This document shows positions 50,912-62,885 of a stretch of 64,000 bases of DNA, piece after piece. A program made the translations under genes and the position numbers. The notes beneath the pieces were generated by a model. That model ran no database searches and had not been told where the DNA came from. It saw only the letters and a list, made by a program, of their open reading frames with translations. Each line of letters opens with the position of its first letter. Positions within the stretch are counted from its first letter, which is position 1. This DNA comes from Carallia brachiata (lineage: Eukaryota; Streptophyta; Magnoliopsida; Malpighiales; Rhizophoraceae), in NCBI GenBank assembly GCA_021464245.1, contig JADCRB010000162.1:1585476-1649475 (forward strand). Direction: 5' to 3'.

Positions 50912-51997
50912 TTTAGGGAAGGATTGAATAAGAAATGTGGATCTTTGTGGTAAAGTAAGGGTAAAACTTATTAGAAATAAATCGAGGTAGTCCCAATTAT
51001 ATTAGTTTGGACACGACTAATGTAAACGAGGCAATGCTCCAATTAAGAGGGTAACCAAATATGGGTGGATGATGAGAAGGAAGGGAGACAAACACTTAGG
51101 TTGTTTCGAGAATTTTTTATTATGAAGTATTTACAATAATTAAGTCTCAGACTAATCTACTGCATTACAAAATAGATCGAAGAGAAAATATTCATGTAAC
51201 TAACCCTAATTAAATTTAATATTAAGAATTTTTTCTGTTGTTGTTGAATGCACAATTACAACTATTCAATTTATATTGACATTTTACCTATGTTATTTTT
51301 TTTTCAAATTAAAAAACTGTTTTTTATAACATTTTTCTTAATCATTGAGCTATGACGTTTGGATAGTAATAATGAAGACCTATACATCATGACAAATACT
51401 TTTAAAATATGGATACAAGTATTATTAAGAATTTAAAAAACCATATACGTACCTATGGCATGATATTTAACAAATTATAAATTAAAGTATCCAACATAAT
51501 TACTAGGATAAAAGATGTTTGTGGACTATTATTCTTAATACCAACAAACCATTCATTCATATGTTCATAAAAAAAAAATATTACCTCTGTAACCTTTAAG
51601 AATTTTAAATTTACTTTATATGCGTTTGATACATATTTAACAGACTAATTAAAATAGTTCGACTTGCATATTAAAATGAGAAAGTATTCTCAAAATTTTT
51701 TCATTTTAATTTATTTTATTTAATATCTTTTGACACTTCTAACATGTTTTTAAGTGACAATTGTTATATCTAATATAGATATACGTAATTGAGAATTGAA
51801 TCTCATTTAATAAGAAGAAGACTCACTCATTTCATAAAACTAAAATAAAAAAAAACGAACAATTGAAATTATAAGCAAATTATTTTATTCATTGCTACAA
51901 CTATCATGCTATTGTTGTACTTATTGGAAATGGGGTTGACATAAGTTCTGAATTGAGCATAGTTTAATTAGAAGCCGGTAAGCTTCTTTGACATAGT
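50912..51997. other. AT-rich intergenic
   Basis: No gene, RNA or repeat structure recognised. It contains the 3' side of the small coiled-coil gene. Confidence 0.6.
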
Positions 51998-52378
51998 TCA
52001 TGTAGTTTGTTTCGATTGGGGAGCCAATGAAGACAATGCCTTGGTTTCACCCATGTGTTCTTTGATGCGCGCTTGAAGTGCCTCAAGCTTTTCCTTCACC
52101 TCCAATAGCTCATCCAAATTCCTCTCCTCAATTGGTTTGGGTTTTAGCAACCCATCTTCTTTTAGCAATCTGTCAAGGACTTTTCCTCTATCTTTCTCAG
52201 CCTGGAGTTGTTTCAGGATTTGATCATGTTTTGATTTGAGCTTCTTGATTCTTTTCTTCCTTTGAGGATCGATTTCAAGGACATTTTTCTTATTTCCTTG
52301 ATTTAATTTGAACTTTTCCTCTCTTTTTTCGTCGCAGGAGCTACTCCCTTTAGCCATTGCAACCTTTTGACGATTCAT
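51998..52378 (-). CDS. Small coiled-coil protein resembling the C-terminal part of type-I MADS proteins
   Basis: A single-exon frame of 126 residues, ATG at 52378. Residues 1-35 are Lys/Ser/Asn-rich. Residues 38-118 form a heptad-like helix (RIKKLKSKHDQILKQLQAEK, then LDELLEVKEKLEALQARIKE). The pattern, with an AEKDRGKVLD block and a later LDELLEVKE block, is like the region after the DNA-binding domain of AGL61/62-type MADS proteins, but no MADS domain is present here or just upstream. It would therefore be a truncated, DNA-binding-deficient relative, or an unrelated coiled coil. It has a compact promoter of its own with a TATA box. A plausible role by dimerisation is inference only. Confidence 0.6.
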   Translation of the reverse strand: MNRQKVAMAKGSSSCDEKREEKFKLNQGNKKNVLEIDPQRKKRIKKLKSKHDQILKQLQAEKDRGKVLDRLLKEDGLLKPKPIEERNLDELLEVKEKLEALQARIKEHMGETKALSSLAPQSKQTT

Positions 52379-52449
52379 CGTTGTTTCTATATTGTGATTA
52401 ACTGAAGGAGAGAGGAAAAACGAGAGATGGGTTGCTTTCCGTATGGAAG

Positions 52450-52464
52450 AGTATAAATAGCCAT
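52450..52464 (-). promoter_or_regulatory. TATA box of the small coiled-coil gene
   Basis: CTATTTATACTC on the minus strand, about 75-80 bases upstream of the ATG at 52378, spaced correctly for a short leader. Confidence 0.55.
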
Positions 52465-53250
52465 TGCGATTAAGTATATCGGAATCATAGCTAATTTGGT
52501 AAATGAATAATTTTATGACATGTTTTATTTATTTCGGAATTAGAATTATATTTCCCTTATAGTTTATTTGGTTTAATTTGATATTAGAATCAAACTCTAT
52601 TTTGTAGCACTATCTAATTCATTTAAAAATAAGAATTGAAATGTGACATAATGTTTTAAATTTCGAGTCAACAAATATTATTCAGTTCTTCTAAATTCTC
52701 ATTATCATCCTATTTCTTCACAAGATAATTGCACCGTAAAACTTACATTACAATAAACTAAAATTAAAACTAGTGATATAAGGGACATTGAAGGTTTTAT
52801 TCACAAAAATGTGTTACAATTGCAATTAAAACATATCATGTCAGATGATATAGGCCACCAAAAGAAAAAAAAAAAATTTACCACATTACTTTTCCTATAA
52901 AAGCATTAGTGAACTTACACTATCTTTAGAGCTAGTCAAAAATTCCTAATGAATCTGAACTTATTCCCAAAAAGGAAAGCCTTACATTACTACTGTTCAA
53001 GTTATGGTAAGCTCATAATCATATTTCCTTTATTTACTAGTATTATTATTAATCCTTATCTTTTAGTTAGGTACAATTTAGTACTCAGTAAACCATATCA
53101 GATTATAGAAACTAGTAAATGATTAGTCAATGATTTATAGATTTTCATTCTCAATATATCTTATCTGCATTATATTTTGCATAAAATAAAATTTAAAGAG
53201 TTTGAGATTAAAGAATTCTTCCAATCCCTTTAACATTTTTTTCCTGGCTA

Positions 53251-53345
53251 GGTATTAGATTTTCTTTCTTTTTTTTTTTTTTTATCCTTTTATCTGCAAA
53301 AGAGGAGAAAAATTCAAGAACAGGGAAGTGGTATTAGATTTTCTT
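53251..53345 (-). mobile_element. Very short retroposed fragment between 16-bp direct repeats
   Basis: ggtattagattttctt occurs at 53251-53266 and at 53330-53345. Between them is a 63-base segment whose left end is a T run, that is, a poly(A) tail when read on the minus strand. This is the signature of target-primed reverse transcription producing an extreme 5' truncation. Confidence 0.6.
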
Positions 53346-54401
53346 GGGCTACATTCTGCTGGGATGGGAAGGAATGCTGGAGAAGTGGGCTTGGGCAGTT
53401 GGTAGGGTAAGTAGGGCCTAAACGTGGTTGTTATCATGGTGGATTGATTTTGTATATCTTTTTGGATTTACAACCTGCGTTGTAAAATATTTGTTGTATT
53501 TGACTTAGGCCCATTTTCTAGTTGTAAAGATTTGAGCTTGTAGGCTCTGAGTCCAATTCATAATGTCTTTGTAATGAATATCCCAGCTTGTTTCTTTAGA
53601 AAAAATGTACACAAAAATAGGCCCAAGCCCGCTGCGTTCAATTTTTGCAATAAACTTCGAACGAGCAACTATAGTCCATAATACTATGAGAAGGAGAGAG
53701 AATTTTTTCTTGATAAATGCGGAAGAAATTAAGGTTACAACATGGTTCAATCTACCCATTTTGGAATACTTACCAATCTTTTTAACAAGTGATTCAAGTA
53801 GTCCTATTAAAATTTAAAAAAAATAACTAAAAATATATATATATAATGAATTTTCTATTAGATCTAATTAACTGTAAAATCTAAATTGAAAATTAGAATT
53901 AAACTAAAAAAAAAACTTGAAATCTAGACCGGACCAACCGGTTAAACTGAGGACTGGTCAAATGTCCAGTTTGGTAAGACCATTGGAACCAGAAAGTTTG
54001 GAAATCGTAAAAAAATTAGTGAACTAGGCTGGTTCGAGTGAGAGGATGGTTGACATTTTAAATTGGCCAAAAACCTTTAGCCTCCACTTTGAAAGGTGCC
54101 ATTGCTCAACACTAGTCTCACTATGCCTTTTGTTCAAACCTTATATATATATATATTTTTTTTTTCTATTTTTTCGGCTAAATACTATAACAATGTAAGA
54201 AAATTGTAATTTAGTATGAAAATTTGCATCTAAACTTCTTCTACCTTATATAAAATTAATATCTTATATAAATATAATTCTTAAAATACAATTTTCTTTA
54301 ATTGACTATCATCTTTTATTAAAAATTTTTATCACACTATTTGCAACATCCATGTAAACTATATAATTTAAATAAAACCTTTAATTCATGTATAAACAAA
54401 G

Positions 54402-54421
54402 TTATATATATATATATATAA
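54402..54421. repeat. TA dinucleotide microsatellite
   Basis: An uninterrupted TA run in AT-rich intergenic DNA. Confidence 0.85.
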
Positions 54422-54942
54422 TAATTATATCTTATATAATATTATAATTTATATATTAATATTTTGTATACAGGGTACATAAATATTTAATTTTTATATA
54501 TTTATATTAAATATAGATTTTATTGAGTCAAATCCAATTAGATAAATTAAACCGATCAAACATTTAACCTCTAAATTTTTTAATTTAACGGCCGATTCAA
54601 ATTTTATAACCTGAAAAAGGAGCAGTGTTTATATCAGTTTTTGATTCCTACGGCACCGACTCAAAGCCACCCTGGTAGGGAAAACAGACTTAAAAATAAC
54701 GCATCCAATTCCAATGTAACTTAGGTAATGGCGGGCCCCCAACGATGAGACAGAAATTAGGTATTTTCTTGGTACGCACGAGAAACGTGACAGACAGACA
54801 CGCAGACAGACATGAGATGTACACAACAGCAACGTAAACATTAATTAACAAAACAGCATATAAAAAACCTGCGGGCGAGCGAGCGAGCGGGTCCAATTCA
54901 ATTTGTCCGCAAAACGCAGCCATCCAGCCATCAGCCGTCCGT

Positions 54943-54960
54943 CCATCCATCCATCCATCC
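54943..54960 (+). repeat. CCAT tetranucleotide repeat
   Basis: About four and a half CCAT units just upstream of the kinase TATA box, preceded by a GAGC-type repeat near 54878-54892. Confidence 0.8.
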
Positions 54961-54973
54961 CTCCCTAATAATT

Positions 54974-54985
54974 CCATATATATAG
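54974..54985 (+). promoter_or_regulatory. TATA box of the MHK-type kinase gene
   Basis: ccatatatatag lies about 80 bases upstream of a GA-rich leader; the predicted start of transcription is near 55005-55015. Confidence 0.5.
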
Positions 54986-55055
54986 AATAGAAAATGGGAA
55001 GAAAAAGAAAAAAACCAAAAAAAAAATAAAAAACGAAAGAAAATCGACGGTGTTT

Positions 55056-55056
<1 letters not shown>

Positions 55057-55086
<30 letters not shown>
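55057..55086 (+). repeat. GA microsatellite in the kinase leader
   Basis: About 14 GA units, directly visible, downstream of the predicted TATA box. Confidence 0.9.
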
Positions 55087-55091
<5 letters not shown>

Positions 55092-55178
55092 TGAGAGAGA
55101 AAAGAAGAAGCAGCTCTGGATTCCTCCTCTTCCCGTCCGGCGCGACGGTTCTTATGCCGATTGGTTTTCAGGTCCTTC

Positions 55179-55181
<3 letters not shown>

Positions 55182-55211
<30 letters not shown>
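55182..55211 (+). repeat. CT microsatellite in the kinase leader
   Basis: About 15 CT units, 95 bases after the GA run and complementary to it. Confidence 0.9.
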
Positions 55212-55215
<4 letters not shown>

Positions 55216-57508
55216 GTATAAGTATCTCTCTCTGCCGTGTCTGTGTTTGCGTGTCGTCGGCTTCGATGTTTTGATTGGAACCGGATCCGAGATCCGTTAC
55301 TATTTTGATGTGAAAAGTCGTTTGATTATTGCCTCGCCTGAAAAGATCTTTTTTCGATGTGGGTTGCCTGAAGGGTTTTTTTTTTTTTGTTTTAATTGTG
55401 ATTTTAACCTAAATTAGGGTTTGCGGTTGTTGATTATTGGATTGGTGGTGGCGAAAACGGGTAAGCTGTTCCACCAGGGGGATATTTGGGTTGTCCAATT
55501 TGGCATTGATGTGGACAATTAGATTGATACACAGCGCAGGATGTCTGCATAAATTAATAGATCTTTTAAAATTTTAGGATCTGAGATTTCAGGATTTTTC
55601 TTTTTCTTTTTCTTTTTCGTGGTTATAGAATCTTTGCAGTGTGGGTTTTATTGATTTGGACGCATCCTCATCTGATTGTGGAAGCACTCATGAATTTTCA
55701 GTCACAGAAATACAAATTACACATTCTGTTTCTATCTTTAAAAACTCTCTGTCTCCGATGATATTATTTACCATAGACGACGGTTTGACTGGTTATCTTT
55801 CCTTGGGACTTTATCCCAGTTGAACAATGCAATAACTAAGAGAATAGTCTATCTTCTTAGTGGCTTTAAGTTAAATTAATTCACATGAGCGAAATGTCAT
55901 TGTTTCTCACTCTGTCATTTCCATTCAATGCTTTTAATTTGTGGCTTTATGGTGTATTCAAATGCTCTAGCTATGTATATTGTTTCTTTCTGTTTCTTTA
56001 GTTTGGCTTTGTGTACATGTTGAATGATTTTTTTTTCGTCAATATGCTTGCTATCATGGAGTATTCTTTAAATTTTTTGGTCTGTTTGAACCAGTGTGAT
56101 ATTCTTGGATTTGTTGGCTGGCAAATGAGTTTGTTGGGTGGCAAATGAGTTTAAGTGAGGAGAAATATTGTCGTAATTTGTTGTCTGGTCCATTTGTTGT
56201 GATGAATTGGATGTGGCTAAATTTGGACCAAGTAGTTATGCCCTTCTACTTGATGGGCTAGACGTGGTATAACATTAAGATTACTCTATTGTGACATAGA
56301 GGTCACACATTGGAGTCACAGAAATAGCCTCTTTATAAAAATAGGGTTTAGGTTTCCTCACGTGACCCTTTCCATGACACTGCAGTGTGGGAGCTTTGTG
56401 CACTAGGACACTCTTCTTAGTTATGCCTCTGCACTTCCTTGAGTTTTACTTTATTTATAAGCTTCTATTTTCATGATTTGGTTCTTATTGGTAATTTAAG
56501 CTTGATTTTTTAACTGGTCTTAGGTTGTGCTGGACTTGGATCTAAACGGCTTCATTTCTTTTAGTGAGACATGGAGGGAATTTTCGTCTGGTCAAACTGC
56601 TACCTGTACCGGGTTATGTCACTGCAAGAAGTGCTCGACTGGCGGTTTCTTACCACTGGAGATTTTCTTCTGGTTTCCTTTGTTAATTGCACTTAGTGGT
56701 CATTTTCTCTTTGATGAACACCGTAGGAGGCGTGATGCAAAATTTTTCTGAGACAGGTTTTGGATCTTTAGTGCACTTCTTCAGATAAGTAACTGTTCTA
56801 TTTATCTTTGACCATTGTGTCACACTTGATTTTTTCGTTCCCCTTTATCTCTCTGTCAGATTGTTTTGGTGAAAGTGCATTGGTGATACAACATCCAGTC
56901 AAAGTGAACATGCCTTCTGGGGTACAATTTTGTTATGATCCATCTCTTTAGTCAGTCTCATTTTGTTTTTCTCTAACTTTGTGATGCCATTGCAGGGCTG
57001 AAGTCTGCAACAAATCAATTGAAATTTATGCAGTTGGTAAAATTAGATAAGCCATTAGTTCAAATCTCTGCAGATGTCATCTACCTTCTTCTTGCTTTAG
57101 ATGGGTACCAGCTAAGAGTTGTTAGAAATCAGTTACCCAAACGAGTACTAATTGTATAGATGTGGTGGTTTTTTGCATTTCGTTTTTAAGCCCCTGGGTT
57201 GCTGTCTCGAGCTTTAGTTGTCTGTCCTGTTTTCTTCAACAGTCATGTTCTCCACTACCTACTTTCTCCAGTATTCTGTTTATCATTGTAAAGCTATGGA
57301 TCTGGCTATGAATAAGGCCATGAAGCTTGTCCATCAGAAACATTTTGGTTTTGTTCTCTCAACTGCTGTCAGAGAAAATTAATAGGAGTTTACCCGGACC
57401 AGCAAAGCGGTTCGTCTACTTGACAGTTGGGATCGTCTACTACAAATGTCATATAGCTTATTTTCTCTCCTTTTCTGAAAGAAACTGCTCTCTCTGTTCC
57501 ACAAGAAG

Positions 57509-60500
57509 ATGGAAAGGTGAAACTTGCTTTTCTTCTAACTTTGATCATAATTAAGTCGTCTGTATTAATTACATAATTGATGCAACCTAAAGCAGGTACA
57601 AGTTGATCAAGGAAGTTGGTGATGGAACATTTGGGAGTGTTTGGCGGGCAATTAATAAGCAATCTGGTGAAGTTGTAAGTTTATTTTCAGTTTTATTTTT
57701 GCTAACACTAAGGCAGTTTTGTGAAAGTTTTTTGGTTATACTGCTTTTAATTGGATATACTTCTATGTTAATGTCAAACAGGTTGCAATAAAAAAGATGA
57801 AGAAAAAATATTATTCATGGGAAGAGTGCGTAAATTTAAGGGAAGTCAAGGTAGTATCATTTACATGTTCGTTTTCTGCCATTTGCATTGCTAAATATTC
57901 CTTATTCATGAATGCTCTACTCCATTCTGAAGTCACTACGGAAAATGAATCACCCCAATATTGTGAAGCTCAAGGAAGTCATTCGGGAAAAAGATATCTT
58001 ATATTTTGTCTTCGAGTACCTGGTAAGTCATTCATAAATCGATATTGTTCCCTTGTCTCATTGTGGAGGGCCATAGGTTTGAACATTTATTTTCCAGGAA
58101 TGCAACCTTTACCAACTTATTAAGGACAGAGAAAAGCTATTCTCTGAAGCTGAAGTCAGAAATTGGTGTTTCCAAGTATTTCATGGTCTTGCTTACATGC
58201 ATCATCGTGGATATTTTCATCGTGATCTTAAGCCAGGTAACTTTGATCTTTTGATTTGCAATTGCAATCATAGTGGCAATTCAGTAACTTGCAAAGAGTA
58301 GTTACAAGAGACAATTATTTTCATTTGATTTTAGCCAACTAGCATATGAGAACCTTGGTTAAATGGGAGGTTTTGATGGAAACTCTCCTGTCAATGACAG
58401 AGTGGTACCTCAATGACTTACCTTTGACAACCTTAGGGTTCATTGTTTATCTATTTATTTATTTTTTGTTGTTCTTTTTCTACCAGTCATGAGCTTCACT
58501 TTATTTTCTCAGTCCCTATACTATTGTTTGGCCAACAGTTACTTTCTAATATCATTTGCTTCAGTGTTTCAAGGTGGTTATGTATTTGATGATTAGATGA
58601 TACACTTTTAGGTCATCAAGTTGTTGGCCAACTAAGATTTGATCATCTAAATAGCCTCTGCACCTTAATCTTCCATGTTTGCTATTCGCCATTGAGACTA
58701 ATAATAGCTTGTCGTTTTGTGTAGAGAACTTGTTGGTTACAAAAGATGTAATTAAAATTGCTGATTTTGGTCTTGCACGAGAAATCAACTCACAACCACC
58801 GTACACGGAGTATGTCTCAACTCGGTGGTATGTCATCATTTTTTTCTTCCATCTGGTTTTTGCTACTGATGGAACCATCAAACATTGTTTTGTCATGCTA
58901 AGCCATATTTTTGTGCATTTTAGGTATCGTGCTCCTGAAGTTCTGCTTCAGTCGTTCCTGTATGGTTCCAAAGTTGGTTAGTAGCACAAGAGAATTTGCT
59001 TATGTTTATATCCAATAACATTGATCGAGGAACCCTATGTGCATGATACATCACTTTTTTGTTTTATTTTTTTCTTCCCTGTAGATATGTGGGCAATGGG
59101 AGCAATTATGGCTGAGCTATTCACTCTTCGTCCTCTTTTCCCTGGTACCAGGTGCACTCCTGAGTCCCTGTTTCAGATTTGTCCATAGTTTCTGTTAGAG
59201 TTTATGTAACTGGCCATTTTTGCTTGAGCAGTGAAGCAGATGAGATCTACAAGATATGCAGTGTGATAGGCAGTCCAACACAGGATTCTTGGGCAGGTGG
59301 ACTTAGTCTTGCGGGGGCCATTAATTACCAGTTTCCACAGGTCATCTGCTTGTTTCCCTTGCTATGTTCAGGAAGACATGTAATTTTTTTTTTTTTTTTT
59401 AATGATGATGTGTAAACCTGGAGTGCTTGTCTTCTGGCCAGCATTCGAACACTATATTTGTGCATTAGAGCTAATGTTAGGCATCTGTCTAGGTACAGAA
59501 ATGAACTATGGTTTAATGTTCAAAGTGTACCATTGTCTACTTTGTTATTGCAGTTTGCTGCTGTCCACCTTTCTGCTCTGATACCATCAGCAAGCGAGGA
59601 TGCAGTCAACCTTATTACAGTTAGTACTGTTCTCAAATATTTTTGTTGCTTACAAATGTTGGGCCATAAACAGTAGACATTTTGTATCCATTTGGCTTGA
59701 TATTATTTTCTAGTTGACCTTTTCCTTTGAACATGCAGTCGCTTTGTGCTTGGGACCCCTGCAAGCGGCCCACAGCTGCAGAGGCCTTGCAACATCCATT
59801 CTTCCAGGTACTATTTTTCGGTTTCACTTTTAAGTTTCTAGTGTACAAAAATTTCTATGTTTTTTTTAAGTTTTTGCTGGAGTGGTATGGAAGTCATTTC
59901 CAGTCATTGAATCAGGCGTACATCTTTCATATTGCAGAGTTGCTTCTATGTTCCGCCATCTCTTCGTTCCAGAGCAGCTGCTACTAGGACACCTCCATCT
60001 GGTTTGTTATTTCTGTCTGCTTTCTTGGTTTCTTTCAGGAACTATTGCTAGATTTATTTTGTTCTTGTTTTGTATTGACACATTTTAAAAAATGATTAAT
60101 TACTGCACTATAGCTGGGACTAAGGGAACAGTCGAACAGCAATCTAGGAGATATTCTGGGGCATTGACTAATTCAAAGCTCGTTAATAAGTCTCCTTCTC
60201 CGAAGTTACGTCCGTCTTTAAGCACAGGTTTGTGTAAACTTGAATGATTTGGGGATTATTGAGCTGCCTTTTTATGTCACGTCACTTTTTGATTGGTAAT
60301 TTGTGCATTTCACAGTGATTTTAGGCCTCCATATTAAAATAAAATTAAAGTTGTGGTTGTACATTGTGCCCCAAGAGCATTGCTGGTGCTATGCTTTTAA
60401 TATGGGATTGAGAGAAACTTGAAGTGACAACTTTTTTCACGAACTGTTTGTCAAATATATTTGAATTTGTTATCTGATTTATTCTGCTGCTCACATCGTG

Positions 60501-61657
60501 TACCACATTGCAGGAGTACAACGGAAGCTGGATGTAGTCAACCAGGTAAAAGATTGCTCTGTGATTATTCCAGACATAACCGTTGCTTTAATTTGCCCAT
60601 ATCTTATAAATTTATTCAGAAATTGGAAATGAAAGTTTGGATTAAGACTGCCAAATAGAAGTAGGCAGCTTCAGGGCTCCTTTAAGTTCCTGCAAGGGCA
60701 ACATTGTCTACAAGTATAGTGACATTGGGGTTTTGGCAAAGTAATATTAGGGTTTTGGATCATGCCCTGCCTTGATTATTGACTAGTAAGAATTTAACCG
60801 AAGAGGGTCTGCAGTTGGCTCGTTCATTCATTGTTGTCGACTTGTTGCTTTTGGTCTACCAAATTCACCTTGGCGTAATCATATGATTTGTCAACTTATA
60901 ATTGAATTTTAAATGTTTCATGGAGTTGGTTTGTTTAAAGGGACATTCCAGTCATTGGGTTTAAATAAAATACCATGGTCCCACTTCCAGTTGCCCGGTA
61001 ATTCTAAAATGGATGTATATATTGACATATTATTCCCTCATGTTGCTTCATGTTAACATGGCAGATCAAACTATGAGGTCATAAGTCAGAACATAGCAAT
61101 TCTTATTTCTTTATGTTACCTGCATTGCTAACAATGGTTTGTCTGTCTTTTTGGATGAAGGATGGAAATAAAAATCATAAACCAGTAAAGAGCTCCACCA
61201 TGCAACCAAAATATCGTCCACCGGGAAGGAAAAGCCCTAGTAAGTTTCTTTGCAACCATTGTTTGTTCTATCAAACTCTGTTTTGTTTCACTTGGGTAAG
61301 ATTATGTTTCCTAGTGGCTGTAATCTGCATTAACAGTTTGCTAAATCAAGAATAACGACTACCTAGTGTTGAATGCTGGCTCAAACTAATTATATAATTA
61401 TTATGAATAAAGTTAAATTGAAATTCAATTCATTGGCAGCATCCGTTGTGAAGGATAAAGCTGGAGGTGGGGTTTCTGATGCTGCTGATAAATTTTCAAG
61501 CCTGGCAATTGGTTATCGCAGGCAGACTCTGGTGCAGCCTAGGCCACCTCCTATGAGGGCTGGAGTGCAATGGGCCGGTGAATCTAGGGATGTGCTTCTG
61601 AGGCCATCTCAAAACTTCCAACCTGGCAGAACTTGTACGAGGAAAGTTGTGGGATGA
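57509..61657 (+). CDS. MHK: Serine/threonine protein kinase of the MHK / CDKF;4 (RCK) type
   Basis: CMGC-group kinase, 452 residues in 16 coding exons: 57509-57516, 57596-57674, 57782-57850, 57933-58022, 58098-58236, 58725-58827, 58924-58976, 59085-59151, 59232-59340, 59554-59619, 59739-59807, 59938-60001, 60114-60227, 60514-60545, 61161-61239, 61440-61657. All phases agree and no base is missing. Motifs: Gly loop GDGTFGSV, catalytic Lys in [17 protein letters not shown] in place of the PSTAIRE helix, catalytic loop HRDLKPENLL, DFGLARE, and the MAP-kinase-like activation motif [13 protein letters not shown]. The kinase domain covers about residues 1-285. The basic, Ser/Pro-rich tail ends with [13 protein letters not shown]. 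Relatives include animal MAK/ICK and plant MHK or CDKF;4; the animal forms regulate cilia, and the plant role is poorly known. Exon 1 codes only for ME plus part of the Arg codon before YKLIKEV, so the start depends on the ATG at 57509. Confidence 0.95.
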
Positions 61658-62885
61658 AAATATGGGCATGTTTGAGAGGACTATACATATATATATAGTT
61701 GTGTGTGTTAGTTGCAGGAGCTGAATCTGCAAGGGTGCTTTCCGAGTGAATTTTACATTTGAGTGCTATCATGCGCTATTATTACATATGAAGAAGTTAC
61801 TACTATCAATAAATGAAATAAATGACGCCTTCTGATTAATGCTTGCCATCCTATGTTTATTTACAATAATGTGATTTTGTTATTCAATTGTGGACAATTG
61901 AACTTCTTGTATTGTCAATATCCTACTGGCGTTTGAGGAATCCTTGTTTGCAAGACTGTAGCTCGACATGCACCATAACAATAGATAACGAACACCAGAA
62001 GGCCAGGATATGGAACTTTGTTTGTTTGAACACTACGATTTGCAAACGAGTTGGAGGAGGTAATTAATAGATTTGCACTTAGATCCATCAAATAAAACAG
62101 GTCTAATGATATCAAAATTATTAGCAAAATTCGTTAGGACTCTTTGACCCTGGGGCTGAATAATCATCCGCCACTAACCAAACCAAAATTCACCATACAG
62201 AAACCATAGAATAGCTAAAAAGTAGTAGACAAGATGCATTCTGCATGCGGCCAATTTATATTAATTACAATAGGAGAGTTTTTGTTAAAAGTAGTTGCTA
62301 TCTATTACTTTTTTTCCTCATCAACTGTTAAACTTGAAAAACCCTTGAATTAGTTTCATAAACAGATTGATCTCTTTTAAGGTTCGATAAAAATTAGCAA
62401 TAATCATGTAAATTATATCCTTATTTTAGCGCATCACTATCAATTAGTTAGTTTTAGCATGCATCAATGCATAGAATGGATGTATTAAATGCCAAGCCTC
62501 TACTAGTCCATTATATGTGCCTAGTAATTAAGATTGAGCTACCTAATAATCAAGTCCCAGATTTAGTTCCCACTTTAATAGTTGCATTAAATGCCAAGCC
62601 TCTACTAGTCCATTATATGTGCCTAGTAATTAAGATTGAGCTACTTAATAATCAAGTCTCAGATTTAGTTCCCACTTTAATAGTTGTTGTTTTTTTTGTT
62701 TTTGTTTTTTTTAGGAACAGCAACAACAGCAGCCAACAACGAAAAGAAACACCTCTAAGTGGGATGCTTTCAATTATTTATTGGAAAACTAATGGACGAG
62801 AGAATATGAAAAACGGGAATCAGGTTCAAAAAGCAGAAAATGTGTGAGGAAGTTTAATTCAGTTTCCTCACAAAGTATTGACTGC
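61658..62885. other. Intergenic region between convergent kinase and glycosyltransferase genes
   Basis: Contains both 3' untranslated regions (AATAAA-like signals near 61805) and a 102-base tandem duplication at 62484-62686. No gene recognised. Confidence 0.6.
62484..62686. repeat. Two-copy tandem repeat, 102-bp period
   Basis: Copies 62484-62585 and 62586-62686 both start attaaatgccaagcctctac and run to actttaatagttg. I see two differences, both C in copy 1 and T in copy 2, so the duplication is young. Confidence 0.9.

Larger units (their letters stand above)
52465..54970. other. AT-rich intergenic with repeat remnants
   Basis: Contains a 63-base poly(A)-tailed insertion (53267-53329) between 16-base direct repeats. 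It also holds degenerate repeat-like segments near 53930-54120 (with an accggttaaac motif) and 54535-54625 (aaaccgatcaa), and TA runs (54402-54421). No gene recognised. Confidence 0.55.
55005..57508 (+). other. Long 5' leader region of the kinase gene (untranslated, probably with introns)
   Basis: 2.5 kb between the predicted TATA box and the start codon. Contains GA and CT repeats, short upstream frames (for example 55091-55417) and several T-rich tracts that could be leader introns. No protein-coding exon recognised. Confidence 0.5.

Noticed and set aside
53930..54625. A complete transposon between the accggttaaac and aaaccgatcaa motifs
   Set aside because: The two motifs are suggestive of a common plant repeat, but I could not align inverted or direct ends nor find a target duplication.
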